A stretch of 64,000 nt of DNA from Apirhabdus apintestini (GCA_033977085.1 CP138906.1:3162001-3226000), one strand, 5' to 3'; counted from the stretch's first letter, positions 19,841 to 30,998 are shown. Translations and numbers: made by a program. Notes: generated by a model from the letters alone, not told the origin.

Positions 19841-19900
19841 GATAGCCGATAGCCGATAGCCGATAGCCGATAGCCGATAGCCGATAGCCGATAGCCGATA
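19841..19900. repeat. heptamer microsatellite (GATAGCC)8.6
   Basis: Eight perfect copies of GATAGCC plus a partial GATA, 60 bases in all. It lies 64 bases beyond the lysS stop and outside any gene. The copy number is likely to vary between isolates. Confidence 0.95.
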
Positions 19901-19917
19901 AAATAATAATGCGGGCG

Positions 19918-19944
19918 TAAAAACGCCCGCTTATGGCGGGCGTT
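19918..19944 (-). terminator. lysS terminator
   Basis: On the minus strand, ACGCCCGC, loop CATAA, GCGGGCGT and then a T run. It lies 20 bases after the lysS stop. A further GCGGGCGT on its far side could form a competing stem. Confidence 0.8.
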
Positions 19945-19963
19945 GGAGAGAACCAGAAAGCGC

Positions 19964-21482
19964 TTATTTAAGCGGGCGCATCGCTGGGAACAGAATAACA
20001 TCGCGAATGGTGTGGCTATTGGTAAAGAGCATCACCATACGGTCAATGCCGATACCTAAACCTGCGGTAGGCGGCATGCCGTGCTCCAGCGCGGTGACGT
20101 AGTCATCATCAAAAAACATCGCTTCGTCGTCGCCTGCGTCCTTCGCAGCAACCTGATCGGCAAAGCGCTGCGCCTGATCTTCCGCGTCGTTCGGCTCCGA
20201 GAAACCGTTACCAATTTCACGACCACCGATGAAAAACTCAAAGCGATCTGTGATTTCAGGGTTCACGTCGTTACGGCGCGCCAGCGGAGAAACTTCCGCC
20301 GGATATTCAGTGATAAAGGTTGGCTGGATCAGGTGACTTTCCGCCACTTCCTCGAAAATTTCCGTAACGATGCGGCCCAGACCCCAGCTTTTCTCAACGT
20401 TGATGCCAATCGTTTCAGCAATGGCTTTCGCGCTGGCATAATCGTCCAGATCGGCAAGATCGGTTTCCGGGCGATATTTCTTAATTGCTTCGCGCATGGT
20501 CAGTTTTTCAAACGGCTTACCGAAATCAAACGTCTCTTCGCCATAAGGCACCAGCGTGGTACCCAGAACATCCTGCGCCAGCGTGCGGAACAGCGATTCG
20601 GTCGAGCTCAATAAGATCACGATAATCCGCGTACGCCATATAGAGTTCAATCATGGTGAGCTCCGGGTTGTGACGCACAGAAACCCCTTCATTGCGGAAG
20701 TTACGGTTAATTTCGAATACGCGCTCAAAGCCACCTACCACCAGGCGCTTCAGATAAAGCTCCGGCGCGATACGCAGATACATATCTAAATCCAGCGCGT
20801 TATGATGAGTGATAAACGGCCGCGCAGACGCACCACCGGGTATTACCTGCATCATCGGCGTTTCTACTTCCATAAAATCGCGCTCGACCATGAACTGGCG
20901 AATACCGGCCAGGATGCGTGAACGCACGATAAAAGTATGGCGCGACTCTTCATTAGCAATAAGATCCAGATAGCGCTGGCGATAGCGCGTTTCCTGGTCG
21001 GCCAGGCCGTGGAATTTGTCCGGCAGCGGGCGCAGCGCTTTCGTCAGCAGGCGCAGCTCGGTGCAGTGGATAGACAGCTCGCCGGTTTTGGTTTTAAACA
21101 GCTTACCGCGTGCGCCGACGATGTCACCGAGATCCCACTTTTTAAACTGTTCGTTATAGACGCCTTCCGGCAGATCGTCACGCGCCACGTAAAGCTGGAT
21201 GCGACCGCCGATGTCCTGCAGCGTAACAAACGAAGCTTTACCCATAATACGGCGCGTCATCATGCGCCCGGCCACGCGCACTTCAACATTCAGCGCTTCC
21301 AGCTCTTCATTTTCTTTAGCATCAAATTCAGCGTGCAGTGCGTCAGAGGTGCGATCGCGACGAAAATCGTTTGGGAACGGAATGCCCTGCTCACGCAGCG
21401 CGCTCAGCTTTTCGCGACGATTTTTTAATTCATTATTAAGCTCAAGCGCTGCTTCGCTGCCCTGTGATTGTTGTTCAGACAT
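19964..21482 (-). CDS. lysS: lysyl-tRNA synthetase (one frameshift)
   Basis: Class II lysyl-tRNA synthetase, restored to about 506 residues. An OB-fold anticodon-binding domain (GRMMTRRIMGKASFVTLQD) is followed by the catalytic domain: motif 1 MEVETPMMQ, motif 2 FRNEGVSVRHNPELT and motif 3 GLGIGIDRMVML. One extra base at about 20612 (GTCGAGCTC on the + strand) changes IELTESLF into another frame. An AGCT-site error is likely, because the gene is essential unless lysU is present elsewhere. It follows prfB by 9 bases, as in E. coli. Confidence 0.93.
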
Positions 21483-21491
21483 GTTGATTCC

Positions 21492-22590
21492 TCATAGCCC
21501 TGCTTTCAAACTTGCTTCAATAAATTTGTCGAGATCGCCATCGAGCACGGATTGGGTGTTGCGGGTTTCCACTCCGGTGCGCAAATCTTTAATACGTGAA
21601 TCATCCAGCACGTAAGAGCGGATCTGACTGCCCCATCCAATATCGGATTTACTGTCTTCCATGACCTGCTTTTCGGCATTTTTCTTCTGCATCTCCAGCT
21701 CGTACAGCTTCGCCTTCATCTGCTTCATCGCCTGGTCTTTGTTTTTATGCTGAGAACGGTCGTTCTGGCACTGCGTCACAAGGCCGGTGGGAATGTGCGT
21801 AATACGCACCGCGGACTCCGTACGGTTAACGTGCTGCCCGCCGGCGCCGGAGGCGCGGTAAACATCGATACGTAAATCTGCGGGGTTGATTTCAATATCA
21901 ATATCGTCATCCACTTCCGGGTAAACAAACGCTGAACTGAATGAGGTATGACGGCGACCACCGGAATCGAACGGGCTTTTACGCACCAGGCGATGTACGC
22001 CGGTTTCCGTTCTTAGCCAGCCGTACGCATAATCGCCCATAATTTTGATAGTGGCGGACTTCAGGCCAGCAACTTCGCCGTCCGACTCTTCAATCATTTC
22101 GGTCTTAAAGCCTTTATCTTCCGCCCAGCGCAGATACATACGCACCAGCATACTGGCCCAGTCCTGCGCTTCCGTACCGCCGGAGCCGGCCTGAATATCC
22201 AGATAGCAATCGGCGCTGTCGTATTCACCGGAAAACATGCGGCGGAACTCCAGCTGCGCCAGCTTGGCTTCCAGCTCGTCCAGCTCCGCGACCGCCTCGT
22301 TAAAGGTCTCTTCGTCTTCGGCTTCAACCGCCAGATCAAGCAGGCCTGAGACATCTTCCAGCCCCCGACTCATCTGATCCAGCGTATCAACAACGGCCTC
22401 CAGCGAGGCGCGTTCTTTGCCTAACGCCTGAGCGCGCTCGGGCTCATTCCAGACATCCGGCTGTTCCAGACTCGGCGTTGACTTCTTCAAGACGTTCTTT
22501 CCTGGCATCATAGTCAAAGATACCCCTAAGAACGGCGGAGCGTTCAGTAAGGTCCTGGATGCGATTTTTTACCGGATTGATTTCAAACAT
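21492..22590 (-). CDS. prfB: peptide chain release factor 2
   Basis: RF2 recognises UAA and UGA stop codons. GGQ is in ASGAGGQHVNR and the SPF-like codon-recognition motif is in RKSPFDSGGRR. The start MFEINPVKNRIQDLTERSAVL is at ATG 22590. E. coli prfB has a programmed +1 frameshift at CTTAGGGGGTATCTTTGAC. Here the run has four G instead of five, which removes the need for a frameshift at that point. An extra T about 50 bases further on (GAGTCTGG for GAGCTGG) then throws the frame. I suspect two sequencing errors that hide the normal autoregulatory frameshift. Confidence 0.93.
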
Positions 22591-22771
22591 GGTCTATGAA
22601 TTCTTTTTGTGGACTGTGGTCAGAGTCGGATCGTTAAGAGCGGAAGTTTACCGGATCCGTGCTGTTTTTATAGCACTGGTTATCCGGCATCGAGAACCTG
22701 CGCTCGGGCAGCAGAACGGGCTGAAAAGCGCGCTGGCGGGCCGCAGCTGCCCGCCAGGCGTAAGGAGAGAC

Positions 22772-24504
22772 TTAGAGAGGCCAGATTTTATCAATCAGAA
22801 GTTGCACGCTGCGATTACCGCGAAACTCATTCACGTCCAGCTTATAGGCAAGCTCCACGTCGCGTATGCCGTTATCCGGCCAGCGGGTGGTATCAATATT
22901 AAACGCAATGCCATCAAGCAGCGGCCCACCGCCTACGGGTTCAACCATCACTTTTAAATGCCGCTCGCCGACAATACGCTGCTGTAATAGCCGGAATTTG
23001 CCGTCAAACAGCGGCTCAGGAAACATCTGCCCCCACGGCCCCGCGTCGCGCAGCATTTCTGCCGTTTGCAGCGTCATCTCCTGCGGCGTCAGCGCACCGT
23101 CGGTCCAGATCTCGCCCTGCAGCATTGCCGGGTCTAACCATTCTGCCACCAGCGCGGCGAAACGCTCGCGGAATTCGTCAAAGCGATGCATTTCGAGTGA
23201 CAGTCCCGCCGCCATCGCATGCCCGCCAAACTTGAGCATCAATCCCGGGTGGAGCGTATCAATACGCTCCAGCGCATCGCGCATATGCAGCCCCTGAACG
23301 GAACGGCCAGAGCCTTTCAGGATGCCGTCTCCAGCGGGAGCAAAGGCAATTACCGGGCGGTGAAAGCGCTCTTTAATGCGTGAAGCCAAAATACCCACCA
23401 CCCCCTGATGCCATTCGGCATGATAGAGCGCCAGCCCGGCAGGCAGGCTCTCACTTTGACGCCCCAGCGACTGACACAGCGCCATGGCCTCCGCCTGCAT
23501 GCCCTGCTCGATTTCTTTACGGGTTTGATTTAGCGCATCCGGCTCGTTCGCCAGCACGCGCGCCTCTCCCAGGTTATCGCACAGCAGCAGTGAAACCCCG
23601 ACGGACATATCATCGAGCCTGCCCGCCGCATTAAGGCGCGGGCCGAGGGCAAAACCGAGATCGCTGGCGCTCAAACGTCGCGCATCCCGATTAGCAATTT
23701 CCAGCAGCGCGCGAATGCCAGGCCGACACTGCCCGGCTCTAATGCGGCTCAGGCCTTGCCAGGTCAGGATGCGATTATTGGCATCCAGCGGCACCACGTC
23801 GGCAACCGTACCCAGCGCAACAATATCCAGATAGGTGGCAAGATTGGGTATCGCAATTCCCCGCTCTTCAAACCACCCCGCTTCGCGCAGATGGGCGCGC
23901 AGCGCCAGCATCAAATAAAATGCGACCCCGACTCCCGCCAGCGCTTTTGATGGAAACGGGCAGTCGGCCAAATTCGGATTAACGATGGCCGCCGCCTCGG
24001 GCAGGCTATCGCCCGGAAGGTGGTGATCCGTAACCAGAACGGGGATGCCCAGCGTTCGAGCTTTTTCGACGCCCGCATGCGACGAAATACCGTTATCCAC
24101 GGTCATGATAAGCTGCGCGCCGCGAGCGTGCGCCTGCTCAACCACTTCCGGGCTTAAACCATAGCCGTCGTCAAAACGGTTGGGCACCAAAAATCAACCC
24201 GGTGGCCGCCTAAATCGCGCAGTGCCAGCACGCTGAGCGCCGTGCTGGTCGCGCCATCGGCGTCAAAATCGCCCACTACCATAATATGCAGACGCTGACG
24301 CAGCGCTTCGTGTAGCAGACGAACCGCGGCCTCAACGCCGGTAAGCTGGCTCCAGGGCAGCATCCCCTTCACGCTACGCTCCAGCTCTTCTGCGCCGCGC
24401 ACGCCGCGGCTGGCATACAGCCGCTGCAACAGCGCCGGTATCTCCGGCGGAAAAACCACTGAATTATCGCTCTCCCGGCGCCGAAGCTGAGTTCTATCTT
24501 CCAC
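22772..24504 (-). CDS. recJ: single-strand DNA exonuclease RecJ (one frameshift)
   Basis: A 5'-3' ssDNA exonuclease of recombination and mismatch repair, about 577 residues. The DHH motifs are VGDFDADGATS near residue 80, TVDNGISSH near 136 and VTDHHLPGD near 160. The DHHA1 part has GGHAMAAGLS. One T is missing from a run near 24189, splitting the frame between VDF and LVPNRFDDGYG. It starts with GTG at 24504, as in E. coli, three bases after the dsbC stop. Confidence 0.94.
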
Positions 24505-24507
24505 GCG

Positions 24508-25228
24508 TTACTGCCCGTTCGCTTTCGTCATCTGCTGATGTTTATCCAGAAATGTTTTCATTTCCTGCGGCCCCTGATAGCCCGGAATAACGGTGCCATC
24601 ATTCAGCACAATCGCCGGCGTTCCCTGAACGCCAAACTGCAGCCCTAGCGCATAGTGTTTTTAATGTCTATAGAGCAACTTGCCGCCGGGACTTCACCGC
24701 CTTTCATCGCCGCATCAAAAGCTTTATTACGATCTTTCGCACACCAAATAGACTTCATATCGCTCTCCGCCTGGCTTTGCAGCCCTGGCGCGGGAATGCC
24801 AGGTAGCGCACGGTAATACCCAGCGCGTTATAGTCGCTCATTTGCTCATGCAGCTTGTGGCAGTAACCGCAGGTGATATCGGTAAAGACGGTAATGACGT
24901 GTTTTTCCTTTGCCGCTTTATACACAATCATTTCGTTTTTCAGCGCATCGATTTTATTCAGCAACAGCGAGTTAGTAACGTTAACCGGCTGCGCACCGCT
25001 GACGTCATAAAGCGGCCCCTGCAGTAAGTGCTTACCGTCGTCGCTAATGTACAGAACGCCGCTCTCGGTCAGTACCGTTTTTAAACCACTCACCGGCGCA
25101 TCCTGCACCTGAGCGTCAGTCAGCCCAAGCTTCGCTATAGTTTGTTTTACCGCAGCATCATCGGCGCTGGCGGTGAAAGAAAGAGAGGCCGCAATCCCCG
25201 CAGCGCACAGTAGTAAGACTTTTTTCAT
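24508..25228 (-). CDS. dsbC: disulfide isomerase DsbC (two frameshifts)
   Basis: A periplasmic disulfide-bond isomerase. A signal peptide (KKVLLLCAAGIAASLSFTASA) is followed by the dimerisation domain and a thioredoxin fold with the CGYC active site in TDITCGYCHKLH. One C is missing after a CCAGGG Dcm site near 24790, and one A from a run near 24660. The restored C-terminus is KTFLDKHQQ-like and ends at 24508. The restored length is about 240 residues. It lies between xerD and recJ as in E. coli. Confidence 0.92.
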
Positions 25229-25251
25229 ATCCATTCCTTAAAGTTACGCAC

Positions 25252-26153
25252 TCACGCCCTGGGTGGTGCTGTTGATGCAACTGGCGCAATCGCTCGGTCG
25301 CCACATGCGTATAGATTTGCGTAGTAGAAAGATCGCTATGGCCCAATAACATTTGGACCACGCGCAGATCGGCGCCGTGATTGAGCAAATGCGTGGCAAA
25401 AGCGTGCCGCAATACGTGCGGCGACAGCTTATCACCGTCAATACCGGCTAGCGCGGCATAATGTTTAATCCGATGCCAAAAAGTCTGGCGCGTCATTTGC
25501 CGCCCGCGCTGACTGGGAAATAGCACATCACTCGTCTGGCCATTCAGTAGCCACGGCCGCCCGTGCTCCATGTAAGTTTCGACCCAGTAGACTGCTTCTT
25601 CCCCTAACGGTACTAATCGTTCTTTGTCGCCTTTCCCAATAACGCGAACGACGCCCTGGCGCAGGCTAATATCGCTTAATTGTAACCCGACAAGCTCAGA
25701 AACGCGCAGCCCGGTTGCATACAGCACTTCCAGCATGGCTTTGTCGCGCAGTTCTAAAGGCTGTTCCGTTACGGGCGCCTGAAGCAAGCGTTCAACCTGC
25801 GCTTCACTCAAATCCTTTGGCAGGCGCTGCGGCAGCTTAGGGGATGAGAGGCACGCGCAGGGATCGTCACTGCGTATTTTTTCACGGTACAAATACTGGA
25901 AAAAACGGCGTAGCGCACTAAGCAAGCGCGCGGAGCTGGTCGCTTTGTATCCACCGTCCAGGCGTTCCGCCAATAGCGCCTGCAGATCGTCACTTTGTGC
26001 CGTAGCCAAACCGGCGCCGTGATGATGCAGCCATGCCGCTACACCGGTTAAATCACGGCGATAAGCGCTAAGCGTATTTTCCGCTAAGTTTTTCTCAAGC
26101 CAAAGCGCATCCAGAAACTGCTCTATACGCGCTACATCCTGTTCCACAGCCAC
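25252..26153 (-). CDS. xerD: tyrosine recombinase XerD
   Basis: Site-specific recombinase that acts with XerC at dif to resolve chromosome dimers. The N-terminal SAM-like domain is followed by the catalytic residues: Arg in TGLRVSELV, His-X-X-Arg in HVLRHAFATHLL, His in LLGHSDLST, and Tyr in TQIYTHVATERLR. As printed it reads past the normal end, because one C is missing in CACCCAGGGCG. Restoring CCCCAGG gives the E. coli-like C-terminus HHPRA and stop at 25252, about 301 residues. Confidence 0.94.
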
Positions 26154-26249
26154 CTCTCATTTCCGGGCCAGGGCGTATTATGCCCGATTGTGGATGCATT
26201 CTGATACACTTGCGCATCGCCCGTTTACTTACCATGAGCCTTCACCGCT

Positions 26250-26769
26250 ATGAAGATTGGCCTTTTTACGGTTCCAGTACCTGCTATACGGAAATGGCAG
26301 CGGAGAAAATCCGCGATATTATCGGTTCACAACATATCACCCTACATAATTTGAAAGACGTCGCGCCAGCCCTGATGGAGCAGTACGATGCGCTGATTTT
26401 AGGAATACCTACCGGGATTTCGGTGAGCTACAGGAAGACTGGGAAACGGTTTGGCCGCAGCTTGACGCGCTGGATTTGAAAGGAAAGCCCGTCGCGCTTT
26501 ACGGCATGGGCGATCAGCTAGGTTACGGAGAGTGGTTCCTTGACGCGCTAGGAATGCTGCATGAAAAGCTGACGCCCAGCGGCGCGCATTTTATTGGCTA
26601 TTGGCCTACCAGCGGCTATGAATTTTCCAGCCAAAAACCGCTCATCGCCGATGGCACTCAATTTGTTGGCTTAGCGCTGGATGAAACGAATCAGTATGAT
26701 TTAAGTGAAAAGCGAATTCAGCGCTGGTGTGAACAAATAATGCGCGAAATGACGCTGTCGCTCGCCTGA
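26250..26769 (+). CDS. fldB: flavodoxin 2 (two frameshifts)
   Basis: FMN-containing electron carrier, about 173 residues. The phosphate-binding loop GSSTCYTEM starts at residue 8, and GIPTWDFGE and YGMGDQLGYGEWF bind the flavin. ATG 26250 gives MKIGLFYGSS after restoring one T in the run near 26262. The second break at about 26411 is ACCGGGAT where ACCTGGGAT (a CCTGG site) is expected. It is divergent from xerD as in E. coli. Confidence 0.92.
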
Positions 26770-26796
26770 AGACTTGAAGAATAGCGCGCGCGTTCG

Positions 26797-27210
26797 TTAG
26801 CGTGGCTTGCAGCGCGCCATAAGTAATAGCCTGCGCAAATCACGCCACTCCCGGGCGCTAAGGCTATCTGACGCCAGCCACAGGCGCTGTTGCTGAGTAG
26901 ATGCCTGGTCGCGCAGCCGCAAGAGCATGCCGCCTGGCAGCATTAGCGGCGCGCGGGCTAACGTCCAGTCCCGGCCCTGCCACTTCACCCGATAATCATC
27001 CAGCAGCGCAAACTCACCGTGGCGAGCATAGATTCGCCGCTGGCTACGCACGCAATCAAAGACCACCAGGGATAACAACAGCATCCACAGCGGCATATAG
27101 CTTAGCGGCCAGGGCAACAATAAAATAACTGTCGCTGCGATACCGTGCACCAGCAGCGAATGCCACTGCGCGCGCCAGGAGATACGTAAATCAGATTGCC
27201 ACAGGACCAC
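26797..27210 (-). CDS. cptA: inner-membrane protein CptA (YgfX)
   Basis: A 137-residue protein with two adjacent membrane helices (residues ~17-50) and a cytoplasmic C-terminal domain, matching E. coli YgfX. It overlaps the end of sdhE by 20 bases, the conserved cptAB arrangement. It has been described as a toxin acting on cytoskeletal proteins, but that role is debated. No frameshift is seen. Confidence 0.9.
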   Translation of the reverse strand: MVLWQSDLRISWRAQWHSLLVHGIAATVILLLPWPLSYMPLWMLLLSLVVFDCVRSQRRIYARHGEFALLDDYRVKWQGRDWTLARAPLMLPGGMLLRLRDQASTQQQRLWLASDSLSAREWRDLRRLLLMARCKPR

Positions 27211-27457
27211 GTTCGCGATTCCGCCGCTGAATTAACTGCACCATACGCCCCAGTTCAGAATCAGTCGGCGCTCCGTGGTTCATAAGCCAATTGAAAAGAT
27301 CGGGGTCATCGCACTCAAGAAGTCGCACAAACAGACGCTTATCGTCGTCATTGAGCGCATCATAGTCATGTTCAAAGAAAGGCATGATAGAAATATCCAG
27401 TTCACGCATGCCGCGTCGGCAGGCCCAGTGGATGCGGGCTTTATTACTGATATCCAT
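27191..27457 (-). CDS. sdhE: FAD assembly factor SdhE (CptB)
   Basis: An 88-residue protein required for covalent FAD attachment to succinate dehydrogenase and fumarate reductase. The conserved RRGMRELD (RGxxE motif) is at residues 14-21. The gene is intact. It is divergent from ygfZ and overlaps cptA. Confidence 0.94.
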   Translation of the reverse strand: MDISNKARIHWACRRGMRELDISIMPFFEHDYDALNDDDKRLFVRLLECDDPDLFNWLMNHGAPTDSELGRMVQLIQRRNRERGPVAI

Positions 27458-27711
27458 ACTCTCTTTCCTGCTAACAGACCGTGGGGAGACGAGCGCTATT
27501 GTAACCGTTTTTTATGAATTCCATTGCAGAATGTTGCATTTGCGAAAGATTCCCACAAAACATTCTTTTTTGTTTTTTAATTGCAAAAATTTGCGTATCA
27601 CTACGCGACTTCACGCCTGAGGCACAATTCGCCCCACTAAACCACTTGCATTGGCGCATGTCTCTTTTACCATTAACCATCATTCAACTGCGATTATCCG
27701 GAAAATAGCTT

Positions 27712-28698
27712 ATGGCTTTCACTCCATTTCCACCCCGCCAGCCTGCCGCCAGCGCGCGTTTACCCTTAACGCTCATGACGCTTGACGACTGGGCGCTGGC
27801 GACTATCAGCGGCGCCGATAGTGAAAAATATCTGCAGGGTCAGCTCACTACAGATGTCGCGTTACTGGCTGATAATCAACATGTCCTTACCGCGCACTGC
27901 GATCCTAAAGGAAAAATGTGGAGCAACCTGCGTCTGTTTCGCCAGCCGGAAGGATTCGCCTGGATAGAGCGTCGCAGCCTGCGCGATACGCAGCTTACCG
28001 AGCTTAAAAAATACGCTGTCTTCTCAAAAGTCACCATCGCGCCCGATGATGACGCTGTTTTACTGGGTGTTGCAGGATTCCACGCTCGCGCCGCGCTGGC
28101 CGGGCTGCTCGGTGCGTTACCCGATGCCGAAACGCCATTAACGCACGCGGGCGATACGACGCTGCTTTGGCTGGCGCTGCCGGAAGAACGCTTTATCATC
28201 ATCACCAATAAAACTGAGGCGCAGCGGCTAACAGACGCTCTGCGTGGGGAAGCGCAATTGAACGATAGCGCCCAGTGGCTGGCGCTGGAAATAGAGAGCG
28301 CTTTCGCGGTTATCGACGCCGATAATAGCGGGCAGTTTATTCCCAGGCGACTAACCTGCAGGCGCTGGGGGGATCAACTTTAAAAGGGATGCTATACCGG
28401 CCAGGAAATGGTAGCGCGTGCGAAATTTCGCGGCGCGAACAAGCGCGCGCTTTGGTATCTGGCGGGTGAGGCTGAATCCCTGCCAGCCGTGGGGGACGGG
28501 CTGGAATTAAAAATGGGCGAAAGCTGGCGACGCACCGGCGCCGTTCTGGCCTCTGTGCGCCTTGAGGATGGCAGAGTGTTAATTCAGGCCGTGATGAATA
28601 ACGATTTGGATAGCGATGCTATTTTTCGCGTGCCGGGTGAGAACGGCGAAGGAAAGCTCGCAATTCAGCCGCTGCCCTATTCGCTTGAAGAAGCCTGA
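27712..28698 (+). CDS. ygfZ: folate-binding Fe-S assembly protein YgfZ (three indels)
   Basis: A folate-dependent protein supporting Fe-S enzymes such as MiaB, about 329 residues. The N-terminal part is intact to SGQFIP. The conserved motif with its Cys (KGCYTGQE) is then hidden by three one-base losses within about 40 bases: one C at CCCCAGG near 28347, one G in the G run near 28371, and one A in the A run near 28384. After that, MVARAKFRGANKRAL continues normally to 28698. Confidence 0.92.
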
Positions 28699-28756
28699 AC
28701 GGATAAAGCCCGCGTTGATAAAAAGTGAACCCCAGTTATTGGGCGCATTGGGCACT

Positions 28757-28918
28757 TTATCCGGCGGCTGTCATGGCCAGGGTTCGGTGCTGTACCGGGC
28801 TCAGGCCGTTTAGTTTCTTTTTAATACCTTCGTGATTGTAATAGTGGATATATTCATCCACCGCTTGTTTTAATCGCCCGGTATCTTCGTATTTCTCATT
28901 GTGCCAACGGATGCGATA
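28757..28918 (-). pseudogene. IS3-family transposase C-terminal fragment
   Basis: The minus strand encodes YRIRWHNEKYEDTGRLKQAV, then YIHYYN and KKLNGLSPVQHRT, the end of the integrase domain of an IS3-family OrfB. Only about 55 residues remain, and the upstream side runs directly into the pentamer repeat, so the element is a remnant. Confidence 0.75.
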
Positions 28919-28935
28919 GCTGTTGCTATACGCTA

Positions 28936-28990
28936 TCGCATCGCATCGCATCGCATCGCATCGCATCGCATCGCATCGCATCGCATCGCA
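28936..28990. repeat. pentamer microsatellite (TCGCA)11
   Basis: Eleven perfect copies of TCGCA (55 bases), abutting the truncated end of the IS3 transposase fragment. On the minus strand the repeat stays open and would encode a Met-Arg-Cys-Asp-Ala repeat fused to the fragment, but there is no sign that this is expressed. Confidence 0.95.
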
Positions 28991-29073
28991 GAGGATAATA
29001 GCGACCGCTGGCGCGGCGGCTAACCATTTTCATTTAGCCTGGAGATCGATAGAGTAAAGCGCGCCGGTACGCG

Positions 29074-29724
29074 CTATTTTACATAGAAATAAATCGCTAA
29101 AAAGTGGCACACGCTGCCGCCCAATACAAAACCGTGCCAAATAGCATGGTTGAACGGAACGCGCCGACTCACATAAAAAATAACGCCCAGCGAATAAACA
29201 ATACCGCCAAGAGCCAGCAGAGCCACGCCACCGGCCTCCAGCTTAATCGCTAACTGATAAATAACGATAAGCGAAAGCCACCCCATGACCAAATATGTCG
29301 CCACTGAGAGAATTTTAAAACGATGAGCGATGGTCAACTTAAACAAAATGCCTAATAGCGCAAGGCCCCAGATAACTATCATTAACCCGCGCGCCAGCGG
29401 CGAGTTCAGCCCCACCAATAAAAGGGAGTATAAGTGCCGGCGATGAGCAGGTAGATAGCACAGTGATCGACTTTTTAAGCCAGCGTTTGGCGCGCGGCTG
29501 AGGAATAGCGTGATACAGGGTCGAAGCCAGGAACAGTAAAATCATGCTCCCCCATACAGGCTATAGCTGGTAATCACTATTGCACCGGCGTTTAGCTCCC
29601 CGGCCTGCACCAATAACAGCACAAGGCCGACAATACCAAACACCAGCCCAATACCGTGGCTAACGCTATTCGCGATTTCCTCCGCCAGAGAATATCCTTT
29701 AAGCATTAACGGTTTACTGACCAT
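29074..29724 (-). CDS. yqfA: YqfA, hemolysin III/PAQR-family membrane protein (three indels)
   Basis: An inner-membrane protein of about 217 residues with seven predicted helices. It starts SLAEEIANSVSHGIGLVFG, with the conserved Ser and His of the family. It then runs through FLASTLYHAIPQPRAKRW and GLMIVIWGLALLG to the FVLGGSVCHFLAIY His motif. Single bases are missing in a G run near 29552, an A run near 29475 and a T run near 29419. These look like homopolymer errors. It is an E. coli neighbour of ygfZ; the function is unknown. Confidence 0.88.
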
Positions 29725-30114
29725 TCTCTTTTATCCTGGATAACTAATATCGGCTTCAGCGTAACTGAGAATGATTCCAGTGAACACATGTACACTCAAA
29801 AAATTGTGTGTACTCTTGTAAACAACCGGTACTTAGACAGGAATGGCCGCTATAGCGCCAGTCGGCATAAGCGCGGCCCGTATCCACCCGCGTTCCAACG
29901 ATTGAGCTAGCATGTTCATATCGCCTGCTCACCCAATTTTGGCAGTGAGGGTTAGCCTGGAGAGAAACATTCCCAACGTGACATAATATAATGCGTTGAC
30001 GGCTTTTCGATACGCGGAGTTATCTCTCATGTGTAATATAAGGATGGCGCCGTTAGCAATACGAAGAACCTGATTACACTTAATTTTATCTGCTCAGGGA
30101 GCGTGCCATAAACT
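29725..30114. other. divergent intergenic region yqfA / rpiR
   Basis: About 390 bases holding the promoters of yqfA and the RpiR regulator. No gene, repeat or clear operator is seen. Confidence 0.45.
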
Positions 30115-30842
30115 ATGTTCACTCATGATGCTATCAGTAGCCTGAATCATCTCGAAATGGCGGTTTATCATTACGCTGTGCGCCATCCTGATACCGTAAG
30201 TTACATGACTATTCGTGAGCTGGCGGAATGCGCGGGCGTATCCACAACCACCGTGCTGCGCTTTTGCCGCAAACTAGGGTGCGACGGTTATGCCGAATTT
30301 CGCGTACATTTCCGTCTTTGGATTGAAGGTGGCAATACATCACCCGATAATTTCGGGGCTGGCGAAATTATCCACTTCTTTAATGCAGTCAATAATAATG
30401 AATTCGAATGCCGCCTCGACGCCGCCGCCAGCGTCATCCGCGATGCTAAACGCGTTATTTTTATCGGCACAGGAACCTCAGGTGCTATCGCCAAATATGG
30501 CGCTCGCTTTTTTCTAATGTTGGGAAATTTAGTAACCATATCGACGACCCTTGGTTTCCGGTTACGCAGGACTTAACCCAAGATGCGCTGGCGATAATTC
30601 TTTCCGTTTCAGGCGAAACCCCAGAAATTCTCCAGTTCGCCAGTCAGTTTAGCCTGCATCGCTGCACCCTATTATCAATTACCAGCCACGCGGGTTCTTC
30701 TCTGGCCAAACTTTCTGATCTCAATATCTCCTGGCATATTCCTCAAACGCGCATTCAGGGTAAATATGACATCACTACACAAATCCCCGTCGTCTATATT
30801 TTAGAAGCACTGGGCAGACGCCTGGTGAAAAATACCGCATAA
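30115..30842 (+). CDS. MurR/RpiR-family regulator (one frameshift)
   Basis: About 242 residues. The N-terminal RpiR helix-turn-helix (MTIRELAECAGVSTTTVLRFCRKLG) is at residues ~24-50, and the C-terminal SIS sugar-phosphate-binding domain begins with IFIGTGTSGAIAKY. One A is missing at about 30537, after which DDPWFPVTQDL, SVSGETPEIL and SHAGSSLAKL continue to the stop at 30842. It stands immediately upstream of bglA in the same direction, so it probably controls bglA in response to a sugar phosphate. Confidence 0.85.
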
Positions 30843-30998
30843 AAAACACCCTGTTTTATATATGTAACAATTCCCTTATAGCGTAATTTGTTATCACGTG
30901 ACATTTAATTATCATTTGTTAGACTCACCGTTATTGCAGCATATTTATTTAACACCGTTCACCTCACTTTAATTAAATATCACTCAGCGGCAGGAATA

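Larger units (their letters stand above)
19345..19963. other. intergenic region between actS and lysS
   Basis: About 620 bases. It holds the heptamer microsatellite and the lysS terminator described separately. idi, the usual neighbour of lysS in E. coli, is absent. I see no convincing gene in 19380-19830. Confidence 0.5.

Noticed and set aside
19841..19900. CRISPR array
   Set aside because: Pure heptamer tandem repeat without spacers and no cas genes nearby.
28757..28981. Protein with Met-Arg-Cys-Asp-Ala repeats fused to a transposase end
   Set aside because: It is the pentamer microsatellite read through in frame into an IS3 remnant, with no start signals.
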